Positions 1-5,461 of a stretch of DNA of 5,461 nt are shown here, in pieces. The stretch is from Candidatus Omnitrophota bacterium (GTDB lineage Bacteria > Omnitrophota > Gorgyraeia > JABMRG01). A model generated the notes under the pieces. That model was not told where the DNA came from. It did not search any database and was given only the letters and a program-made list of their open reading frames with translations. Both the position numbers and the translations under genes were made by a program. Position 1 is the first letter of the stretch, and every line of letters begins with the position of its first letter. Location: NCBI GenBank assembly GCA_013202935.1, contig JABMRG010000162.1, positions 1-5,461 of the forward strand, given 5' to 3'.

Positions 1-4
1 AGCA

Positions 5-55
5 TGGGGACACTTTCCTACTAAGCTACTCGTAAGCAAACGGAAAATGTCCCCA
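5..55. repeat. REP/RAYT-like palindrome with GGGGACA arms
   Basis: TGGGGACACTTTCC (5-18) and GGAAAATGTCCCCA (42-55) form a 14-bp stem around a 23-base loop. The one mismatch (C13/A47 on the plus strand) becomes a G-U wobble in minus-strand RNA, so that strand folds along the full stem. Palindromes with GGGGACA arms commonly accompany IS200-like REP-associated tyrosine transposases in uncultured bacteria. No transposase is present here, so this would be a solo copy. There is no U-tract, so it is not a standard terminator for the giant gene. Confidence 0.7.
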
Positions 56-282
56 GTGTTATAAACTACTCCCCAATACTACCTTCAAGTAATAAGAACT
101 TAGAGTGCATAGTTAAGTCTTCCTCAGGGTTAATAATAGAGTCAGATCTTATGGGAAAGGGGTTTATAGGTGTAATATAGGGTGTTTTAAGGGGTTTTTT
201 AGCCTTAGTTTACTATAAGTTGTGTTTGGGATTGTGATATGAATATAGTACTTTAATTGTAGTTGTGTAAGGAATTAAAAGG
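56..282. other. AT-rich intergenic region downstream of the giant gene
   Basis: No gene can be supported with confidence. No GC-rich hairpin with a T-run follows the stop codon at 283, so no terminator is called. AAGGGGTTT occurs twice (157-165 and 189-197). A minus-strand frame is open from 209 to a TAG at 66-68 (47 codons). Its only internal ATG (110-108) is preceded by a GAGGA motif, and the implied peptide from that ATG is just 14 residues. This may be a decayed gene end or chance. Confidence 0.5.
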
Positions 283-3200
283 TTAGGCGGCAGAGTCGAT
301 TTCAGCAAAAACTGCTCCAGTTTGCAATTTTTCTACCCCTAAGGACGTCTCCTTATGGGCTCTTCTCCTTCTTTGGCTTTCTAGTGAGTATACACCTTTT
401 TTCCACCACTCCAATATAGCAACATTTGTATCGCCATCCTGAAAACTAGGGGGAAGTCCTCCTATGTTCATTGCTTTAGCGTATATTTGTGGATAATCAT
501 GAAAAACAGCCTGCATCTCCTTTTTTTGTTGGTAAATTGGCTTATTGGGGTCATTAAAAATTGCTTCTAGTCTATCTATGCTTCCTGCAGAGGAGGCTTT
601 AATATTACTTTCAATAACATAACTACTCCTAATCTCATCCAAAGCGACTTGATTTTTTATGTCCAGCATGCGTAGTGCTTTTCTTTGACCATATCGTTCT
701 GTCAACCCACCAAGAACACCTTCAAATATATTGTGGCGAGTGAATACCCTTACAGGGTAGTGTAGTTGCCTATCTAGCTTTTTTTCATCACCTGACAAGT
801 AAGGAGTTTCCTGATCCAGTACGGTGTAGCTTACTAAGTATTTTAAGAGGTCCTGGAATGATACACCATCTTTTCTCCATCTAGTGGTTACAAGTTTAAC
901 GTCTATACTTCCATCAGGTAGTTTTTTGTATATAAAATCACCGTTGTTTATCAGTATATTTGCCAATGCTGTTTTATTTCCTATGTCGTAATAGTATGAG
1001 ATAATCTTTATTATCTCTCTGGCAACCCTATCAGAATCTTCTTCAGATAGTGGCTTATAAGCTTTTGCTTGCTCTGTTAAGACAGCTGCTTGGTTAAGCT
1101 TACCCCTCTTAAGCTGTCTTGCTGCCCATCTCCAGCCTTTCTTAGGGTCATATACCCATATTAGGAATCTACTTCCTGCAAGATGTTCTGTAATATGCAA
1201 CTCATTGTATCCGTCAAGCCACTCTACAGCAAAGACAAAAACTTCTCCTTGCTCCTTCCTACTTGCTAAAGCCATAGAAGCGCCCTTATAAGGCCTTGGA
1301 ATATATTTTCCTAAGCCTTTTTTATGGAAGAAGGTTAAGTTTTCATAGTCAGCCCTCGTGCTTTTATAAGCCCCGCTTTGTGCATGGGAAACATTTACTG
1401 CAAGCTGCTTTTCAACACCACCTTCATTATAGGTGCACCTTATAACGCTTGTAAAACTACCTCCTTTGTGATATTCTACCTTTGTAGGGTTTACTCCCAT
1501 TGCGTTTTCCAAAAAAGCCTTGGCACATCCTTCTGCCTCTACAAAAGTAAGCTGATTTCCATCATTTACTAAAGGTATTTGTGACCAGTCCTGTATAATT
1601 TCAAACTGCTCATCCTCACCTACAGCAGGTAAAATGCCGATATATGTACCTAGGTTTTCGTCTTTGACCTTATCTGTTGCGCCATCTTCTAAAAGCGTTG
1701 CCACAGATCCGGTATGTTGTGGATTTATGGTATTTGCATATGGAACAGGCCTTGCACCATCTTTTCTTAGGTCCTCACGTATAGCCTCCAGCTCACTTCT
1801 TACGAGACTTCTGACATCACTAACTGCTAAACCACGAGGCAAAAAGATATATGCAGAGTTTGTGTCTGCATTATGATAACCTTCCACATATCCATCTGTT
1901 TCAACAAAATTAAAGTGCCATATGCCTAACTCTCTCAGGGTTCGCTCAATACCAGCCTCTACCCCATCCATTTCTCGTACTCCTCTATCCACAGTACTGC
2001 CTGGAATAGTATAAAAACAAGCAGATGTGATCCTCGGCACGTTACGTAACCTAACAGGAGCTTGTCCAGATGCAACCTCATGCAACGGTTTCATAAACAT
2101 ATGGTCTAACTCACAAACAGGTCTCTTCATACCTTCTTTCATTGCATCAACAAAATCAGACACTCCAAGTCTGGAATATTTTTCATCAAATAAATAGAGC
2201 CTATCATAGAAATACCCCATAAGAAATGTTCTATCGGCTCGCAACATGATTTTCTCCCACCAACTTTCTGCTGCAAACATATCTGCAAAAAGGGGCAACT
2301 GACGTAAATGCTGCAGCGCAACAGATATATCCGTAAGCCTGAATGCTAAGGAGCGTTCAGGCTCATACCTATTTGCCCTGCGTATATCCTGTGCCTCACT
2401 AAAATCTTTCCAGTAATACCTATTCTGAAATGAATAACTATTGTCCCAGTGAGGATAAGCCAGGTAGATACCGTCATCATGTGCTTCCCGCAGTTTTCTA
2501 CCCTGTTGATAGAACATATCCTCTACTTTCTCGCGCATTTTGGGGGCAGAATCGGTAGCTACTGCCGTTGTATCTCCTATTCTTCCAACTGAGCCTTCTT
2601 CTATAATCTTGTAGCAACTCTCTCTAACGCCTACTATACCTTGTGGAACTAGGCAGACAAAGAAGCCCATATTCCTACCATCCATAGTAAGATCTTCATA
2701 TTCACCGTGTCCTAATGGTATATGTAGTGTATGCCCCTTTGTAAAAGAAAGAGCCATGATCTCAGTTTCATTCTGTGCCCTTTCCGCCATAAGCCCACCC
2801 TTGGGGTTTGGCTGGTCATGTAAGACTATTTTTCCCTGTTCATCAGCATCTGGAATCCATATCTCATGACTGTCCTCACCAGGAGGCGTAAATTTTTCTC
2901 TTTTCGGCTGCAGAATGCGCTTGTAAACCGTACCTTTAATCTTTAGGGAGTCATACCTAACCCCATTATATATAATCGGAACTGCTAACTTGACAGTAAC
3001 GGATCTCTCGCCATCATAAGCATCAGGGCTGAATCTCTCCCAGCGCGCTACCTCTAAGGCTCTTTTTAGGTCTTTTTCAGGCACCATGCGGGCAAATTCT
3101 GTCTTATTAAACGCTGCCTTAAGCGGTTTTTGATCTACAAAGCCAATTAATTTTTCGTATAATAAATGCATATATCCATCTTGTAAAGGCGGCATATTAA

Positions 3201-5142
3201 TTAGAATTGCCTGCCTTCTGCGGTCTATCTTTGGCTTTGAATGCCTACTGAGGCTACTTGATTCTACGATAATTATCTTATTGATGCTGTTTTCAGGCAC
3301 GCCTTCTCTGTCAAGGACTTCTGATAATGCACAAAATATCTCAGGATCATCTAAGGCCCACCTTATATCTGCTTCTGCATTTCTTTTAAAGTCAGGGTTT
3401 TTCGGTCTAAGATCAAATTCCAGGTCAAAGAGTGTATAGTCTCCTCCTTTGTTATCTCTAGTTATTGTCCTCATCCTTGTTAGGAAAGGATCATACCAGA
3501 GGATATCAGGGTGGCGGGTCAAATTCTGAAGAAGGTTTTGCATATCTTGTAGACTAAGGTATCTTAGAGTGTCTCCTTCTGTCTCTTCCCCAAGGTAGCC
3601 GGTAAGAAACTCTCTCTGAATATGAATATTTGCCTGCTCTAATATAATATCTAACCTAAGGAATGCTTCAAGGCTTCTGAAAACATTCCTTATGTCATTA
3701 ACCCTATATGCTACTTCCTGTGCTACTGTGGGTTTTCGTAGTATCTGGCTGTACTCAAAGTCTCCCAGCCTTACGTTGCCGCTCTCTGCTACCAGTATGT
3801 TGCCCATATTAGACATTTGATGTATAACACCAACATTATGTAGTTGCCTATATTCTCTGCCTAACCTTCTTACAAGAGCTATTGCTCTATCGCGGTTTGC
3901 AGCTACTTTTGCAGGTTCTAGCTGCACTTCGAACTGATCTATATCAGGTAAATGCCTACCACTACCAAGTAGCTCTACAAAGGCGCTCCTAAAATTTGCC
4001 TCTTGTTCGTTTTCTATACCAAGGATAAGAGCACCTAAATTCTGGCCTTCATATTTTAAGGTGTCGAATCTGGCTTTTCCTAACGCAACTGCTACTGAAG
4101 CATTATGCCTACAAGCAAAATCTGTTACTTCAAACTCATCTTCAACTGTATCCATTGTCATAGCGCCTTCGGGTTTCTCACGTCTTAGTGCCTGCCTCAC
4201 AGACTCGCCAAAGGCACCGAACTGTATAATAAGAGGAAATAACCCTTTAAATGGCTTCAGCCTTTCTTCAGCGTTAAAAGCGACACCTTTTACCTTAATT
4301 ACCCTTATTGTTTTGCCGTTATGTTCCAACGGCGCACCTAAGACTTTTGTAACATTTATGTATAGGTCCCCACCTTCTCTATGGTGGTAATCTTCTCCTT
4401 CTTTGAGGTCTCTGATATTTGCAGTAATAGCTTTTCTGACTTTGACTAAAAGAGCTTCTGGTAGCTGTGCATCAGGTGCGAAATCTATGGTTGCCTGCTT
4501 TCTTGTAGCTAAGGTGAGCCGTGGCAACATTGATTTTGCCCGTTTTACAATAGCGCGTGCTCTTTTAACTCCGGGTTGTGGCGAGGGCAATATAGCATTA
4601 AAGCTTCTAGCTTGCTGTGCGAGGCCAGCAGAATCATCTTCAAGAAGCCCCTTTATCTGAGTAGCTAATCCTGTATCCAGATGGTCGGCAACCTGCTTAT
4701 TTAATCCGCTCTGAGCCAATACACTCTTTAGGGCTTCAATATCGCCTGCAGAGGAGGCTTTGGTGGCCATGTACTCTTTTATGAACAGTCTTTTTCTGGC
4801 TTGTTCAGCAGCACTATTTTTAAAAACGTGGGCGCTGTCTGGAAAAATCTTTACTGCACAATCATAACAACAAGTATGCGACACACTAGGAACAGTTGCA
4901 TCATGTCTTATCCTTAGAACTTCACCGCAATTAGAACAAGCTACAACCATTACTCCATGCCTATCTGCAAAGTCTTTTAGGATCGGTGCGGTTGTTTTTT
5001 TATCCTTTCCATAAGTCATAACCCTTAAAGCAAATTCATCTTTGTCCATAGTAGCTGACGCCATAGGCCTAAGGGCATACCCCTGACCTGTGCTGTTAAC
5101 AACAAATGCAACTGCGACTATAAACGTTATTAACTTTCTCAT
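283..5142 (-). CDS. Giant predicted secreted protein with two tandem ~450-residue repeats and three kinase-like (probably pseudokinase) segments
   Basis: Function unknown; I do not recognise a named family. The 1,619-residue frame is uninterrupted from ATG (5140-5142) to TAA (283-285). This start gives a textbook signal peptide: MRK, a hydrophobic core at about residues 4-15, and likely cleavage after GYA (residue 23), followed by LRP. Later Met codons (27, 32) would destroy it. Order of parts: Cys-rich zinc-ribbon-like segment (C69xxC72, C91-C92xxC95); helical stretch opening with KASSAG (128-133); repeat A (about 230-665); repeat B (683-1118); linker; third kinase-like segment (about 1195-1440); second KASSAG (1515-1520); basic tail with four arginines (1591-1594). 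No transmembrane segment is obvious after the signal peptide, so export to the periplasm or outside is inferred. Kinase-like loops keep HxxxxxxN (H441, N448) and DF (D461), but the catalytic Asp is Met443 in A and Tyr896 in B. The gene appears monocistronic with its own promoter. Coding status is nearly certain; the kinase-like fold is inferred from motifs only. Confidence 0.95.
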   Translation of the reverse strand: MRKLITFIVAVAFVVNSTGQGYALRPMASATMDKDEFALRVMTYGKDKKTTAPILKDFADRHGVMVVACSNCGEVLRIRHDATVPSVSHTCCYDCAVKIFPDSAHVFKNSAAEQARKRLFIKEYMATKASSAGDIEALKSVLAQSGLNKQVADHLDTGLATQIKGLLEDDSAGLAQQARSFNAILPSPQPGVKRARAIVKRAKSMLPRLTLATRKQATIDFAPDAQLPEALLVKVRKAITANIRDLKEGEDYHHREGGDLYINVTKVLGAPLEHNGKTIRVIKVKGVAFNAEERLKPFKGLFPLIIQFGAFGESVRQALRREKPEGAMTMDTVEDEFEVTDFACRHNASVAVALGKARFDTLKYEGQNLGALILGIENEQEANFRSAFVELLGSGRHLPDIDQFEVQLEPAKVAANRDRAIALVRRLGREYRQLHNVGVIHQMSNMGNILVAESGNVRLGDFEYSQILRKPTVAQEVAYRVNDIRNVFRSLEAFLRLDIILEQANIHIQREFLTGYLGEETEGDTLRYLSLQDMQNLLQNLTRHPDILWYDPFLTRMRTITRDNKGGDYTLFDLEFDLRPKNPDFKRNAEADIRWALDDPEIFCALSEVLDREGVPENSINKIIIVESSSLSRHSKPKIDRRRQAILINMPPLQDGYMHLLYEKLIGFVDQKPLKAAFNKTEFARMVPEKDLKRALEVARWERFSPDAYDGERSVTVKLAVPIIYNGVRYDSLKIKGTVYKRILQPKREKFTPPGEDSHEIWIPDADEQGKIVLHDQPNPKGGLMAERAQNETEIMALSFTKGHTLHIPLGHGEYEDLTMDGRNMGFFVCLVPQGIVGVRESCYKIIEEGSVGRIGDTTAVATDSAPKMREKVEDMFYQQGRKLREAHDDGIYLAYPHWDNSYSFQNRYYWKDFSEAQDIRRANRYEPERSLAFRLTDISVALQHLRQLPLFADMFAAESWWEKIMLRADRTFLMGYFYDRLYLFDEKYSRLGVSDFVDAMKEGMKRPVCELDHMFMKPLHEVASGQAPVRLRNVPRITSACFYTIPGSTVDRGVREMDGVEAGIERTLRELGIWHFNFVETDGYVEGYHNADTNSAYIFLPRGLAVSDVRSLVRSELEAIREDLRKDGARPVPYANTINPQHTGSVATLLEDGATDKVKDENLGTYIGILPAVGEDEQFEIIQDWSQIPLVNDGNQLTFVEAEGCAKAFLENAMGVNPTKVEYHKGGSFTSVIRCTYNEGGVEKQLAVNVSHAQSGAYKSTRADYENLTFFHKKGLGKYIPRPYKGASMALASRKEQGEVFVFAVEWLDGYNELHITEHLAGSRFLIWVYDPKKGWRWAARQLKRGKLNQAAVLTEQAKAYKPLSEEDSDRVAREIIKIISYYYDIGNKTALANILINNGDFIYKKLPDGSIDVKLVTTRWRKDGVSFQDLLKYLVSYTVLDQETPYLSGDEKKLDRQLHYPVRVFTRHNIFEGVLGGLTERYGQRKALRMLDIKNQVALDEIRSSYVIESNIKASSAGSIDRLEAIFNDPNKPIYQQKKEMQAVFHDYPQIYAKAMNIGGLPPSFQDGDTNVAILEWWKKGVYSLESQRRRRAHKETSLGVEKLQTGAVFAEIDSAA
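584..600 (-). repeat. 17-base exact repeat encoding KASSAG, C-terminal copy
   Basis: Second copy of AAAGCCTCCTCTGCAGG, encoding residues 1515-1520. It starts the C-terminal tail domain, just after the third kinase-like segment, and is followed by SIDRLEAIF, similar in pattern to DIEALKSVL after the first copy. Identity at synonymous sites across 4.1 kb of otherwise diverged sequence suggests DNA-level origin or constraint. Confidence 0.85.
823..1560 (-). other. Third, more diverged kinase-like segment (residues ~1195-1440)
   Basis: The layout resembles aminoglycoside-phosphotransferase or kinase folds. There is a glycine-containing turn (GGSF, 1227-1230), a beta strand LAVNV (1247-1251) where the ATP-binding lysine would normally sit but Asn1250 is present, and a helix with YEN (1266-1268) leading to GLGKYIP, comparable to GSGRHLP (393-399) in repeat A. 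A hinge-like FAVEWLDGY (1304-1312) and an N-I-L-I strand (Asn1395) follow. The catalytic Asp position would be Lys1390 and the DFG-like position reads LVTT (1417-1420). This is a tentative structural reading from motif order. If right, all three kinase-like segments of the protein have lost key residues. Confidence 0.4.
1789..3096 (-). repeat. Internal protein repeat B (residues ~683-1118), second copy of repeat A
   Basis: Second copy, directly following A. The same landmarks recur in the same order: NG...KIKG (N726, K734-G737), LGxxxYExL...GRNMG (810-826), GR...N (G881, N901), DF (913-914), RxFLxGY (971-977), FVET (1079-1082) and an AYI...P strand (1097-1102). Offsets from the A counterparts are 451, 456, 453, 453, 461, 454 and 452 residues, nearly constant, which is hard to explain except by duplication. 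The G-to-N distance in the loop is 20 residues in both copies. The catalytic position is Tyr896 and the HRD histidine position is Leu894, so B has degenerated further than A. Overall identity is low, so the duplication is old. Confidence 0.65.
3148..4455 (-). repeat. Internal protein repeat A (residues ~230-665) with kinase-like catalytic segment
   Basis: First copy of a two-copy internal duplication in the giant protein. Landmarks are a beta-rich NG...KVKG motif (N275, K283-G286), an LGxxx[FY][DE]xL...GxN[LM]G motif (354-370), a GR...H...N kinase-like loop (G428, H441, N448), DFE (461-463), RxFLxGY (510-516), an IVES strand (625-628) and an AIL...P strand (645-651). The loop from H441 has the spacing of the protein kinase HRD...N loop, with the DFG-like Asp exactly 13 residues after the Asn, as in typical kinases. 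The catalytic Asp position is Met443 and the Lys position is Asn445, so phosphotransfer by the usual mechanism is unlikely. The N-lobe lysine and glycine loop could not be placed. Boundaries are approximate. Confidence 0.65.
4745..4761 (-). repeat. 17-base exact repeat encoding KASSAG, N-terminal copy
   Basis: The minus strand reads AAAGCCTCCTCTGCAGG, encoding KASSAG at residues 128-133. All 17 bases, including every third codon position and the two different serine codons, are identical to the copy at 584-600. Both copies begin a helical stretch of the form [DS]I[ED]xL and lie outside the A/B duplication, one before and one after. I associate recurring KASSAG blocks with Omnitrophota proteins, but only the in-window identity is shown here. 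Confidence 0.85.
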
Positions 5143-5145
5143 GGC

Positions 5146-5181
5146 AAAAAATAAACCCCTGGCTATTATTGCCAGGGGTTT
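5146..5181 (-). terminator. Terminator-like leader hairpin (possible attenuator) just before the start codon
   Basis: On the minus strand, AAACCCCTGGC (5181-5171) pairs perfectly with GCCAGGGGTTT (5163-5153) across a 7-base loop, followed by A and TTTTTT (5151-5146). That is an 11-bp stem with seven GC pairs plus a U-tract, the form of an intrinsic terminator. It lies downstream of the promoter and ends three bases before the ATG, so it would stop the giant gene's own transcript unless overridden. The only Shine-Dalgarno-like sequence, AGGGG (5160-5156, 13 bases before the ATG), sits inside the 3' arm and would be masked. On the plus strand the same stem is followed by a weaker T-rich run, so a bidirectional terminator is also possible. 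Confidence 0.65.
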
Positions 5182-5209
5182 CTAATATTTAGTCTTAATT
5201 TGTAGCTAT

Positions 5210-5238
5210 ATTATACTATGCAATAGTATTAAAATCAA
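5210..5238 (-). promoter_or_regulatory. Sigma-70-type promoter of the giant gene
   Basis: On the minus strand there is TTGATT (-35, 5233-5238), a 17-base spacer, and a perfect TATAAT (-10, 5210-5215). This is a near-consensus vegetative promoter facing the giant gene. Transcription should begin around 5200-5204, leaving a leader of about 60 bases before the ATG at 5142. No other equally good promoter was seen in the flank. Confidence 0.8.
5213..5229. promoter_or_regulatory. Perfect 7+3+7 dyad in the promoter spacer, candidate operator
   Basis: ATACTAT-GCA-ATAGTAT is a perfect inverted repeat with 7-base arms and a 3-base centre. It fills most of the spacer and shares three bases with the -10 box. 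That position would let a dimeric repressor block polymerase, or a MerR-type activator act on the spacer, although the 17-base spacer is normal rather than MerR-like. The sequence is AT-rich and a chance dyad cannot be excluded. Confidence 0.45.
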
Positions 5239-5287
5239 GTAAAAAAGGCTCGGACTCTACCTCGACACGTTTCGCCAGCTATTCGCA

Positions 5288-5428
5288 TCAACCTAAAACA
5301 TCCCCAGTATTTACATTCCCCAAAAAACGTCCTACTTCTTCTAGATAAAAGCCGTAAGGCGCTTTATCCAGAAGAAGAAAACCAACAACACAACCCACTA
5401 CATCATCTACCACAACCACTACCCCTAC
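5288..5428 (-). pseudogene. Possible small ORF or gene remnant, unrecognised
   Basis: A minus-strand frame is open from just after a TAG (5429-5431) to a TGA at 5288-5290, 46 codons. The second half has ordinary protein-like composition (FLLLDKAPYGFYLEEVGRFL and onward). There is no ATG; only GTG codons near 5419, 5413 and 5398 could start it, and its upstream part is a monotonous Val-rich stretch from G/T-only DNA. It overlaps the hairpin at 5335-5377, and the plus strand is also open here (from 5233 to the window end, no start codon). It may be the decayed tail of a gene extending beyond the window, or not coding at all. Confidence 0.2.
5335..5377. repeat. Imperfect hairpin in the upstream flank
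   Basis: CTTCTTCT (5335-5342) pairs with AGAAGAAG (5370-5377), GATAAA (5344-5349) with TTTATC (5363-5368), and GCC (5351-5353) with GGC (5358-5360), around a GTAA tetraloop. One mismatch and a small internal loop interrupt the stem, giving 17 pairs in 43 bases. There is no T-run, so it is not a standard terminator. It may be the end of a small mobile repeat or a structured RNA. Confidence 0.55.
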
Positions 5429-5461
5429 CTAAACCATATACACCAAAAGAAATAAACTACT

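Noticed and set aside
61..70. ATAAACTACT repeated at 61-70 and 5452-5461, as a terminal direct repeat or circular overlap
   Set aside because: Ten bases of AT-rich sequence are expected by chance several times in 5.4 kb, and the flanks do not match.
153..194. G-rich runs GGG/GGGG as a G-quadruplex
   Set aside because: Loops of 17 and 8 bases between the runs of three or more Gs make a canonical quadruplex unlikely.
251..281. CTTTAATT...AATTAAAAG inverted repeat just after the stop codon, as a terminator
   Set aside because: All-AT stem with a bulge, 14-base loop and no T-run; too weak to call.
1378..1876. Two plus-strand ORFs (64 and 80 codons), and similarly 4403-4660
   Set aside because: Antisense shadows of the giant gene; no promoter, ribosome-binding site or domain.
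2139..2321. Minus-strand ORF of 60 codons
   Set aside because: Out-of-frame shadow inside repeat B of the giant gene.
4061..4390. Plus-strand ORF of 109 codons with ATG
   Set aside because: It lies wholly inside the giant gene in antisense, over conserved parts of repeat A, has no ribosome-binding site of note and reads as a low-complexity Ser/Thr/Pro shadow.
5241..5290. tRNA-like or terminator-like end (GAGTCCGAGCC then TTTTTT on the minus strand)
   Set aside because: No cloverleaf arms or matching upstream stem could be paired, and the T-run lies just before the promoter.

Overview
The window is dominated by one gene. A single intact minus-strand reading frame (5142 down to 283) encodes a predicted secreted protein of 1,619 residues and fills about 89% of the sequence. 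The organism is most likely an uncultured bacterium of the Omnitrophota (former Omnitrophica/OP3). This is an inference from style, not a marker gene. The signal peptide runs straight into an 'ALRP' motif, the protein is very long and monocistronic, short KASSAG blocks recur, and a GGGGACA-type palindrome lies in the flank.

Layout, read along the minus strand. The right flank (5461 to 5239) has no convincing complete gene; it holds an imperfect hairpin, a possible small ORF or gene remnant, and a half-site resembling the palindrome at the left end. A near-consensus sigma-70 promoter follows (TTGATT, 17 bases, TATAAT), with a perfect 7+3+7 dyad filling its spacer. A leader of roughly 60 bases contains a perfect 11-bp hairpin plus T6 ending three bases before the start codon. 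It looks like an intrinsic terminator or attenuator, and it also buries the only ribosome-binding-like sequence. The giant gene follows. The left flank (282 to 56) is AT-rich intergenic sequence with one short open frame of protein-like composition. The window ends in a 51-base REP/RAYT-like palindrome.

The main result comes from reading the protein. Residues about 230-665 and 683-1118 appear to be an ancient tandem duplication: at least seven anchor motifs recur in the same order at an almost constant offset of 451-461 residues. Each copy contains a segment resembling the catalytic lobe of protein-kinase/aminoglycoside-phosphotransferase folds. In both, the catalytic aspartate position is substituted (Met443, Tyr896), while the metal-binding Asn and a DF motif remain. 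A third, more diverged kinase-like segment (about 1195-1440) also lacks the catalytic residues. The protein therefore looks like an exported triple pseudokinase-like scaffold with a Cys-rich zinc-ribbon-like N-terminus. The function is unknown. No neighbouring gene is complete enough to suggest a pathway.
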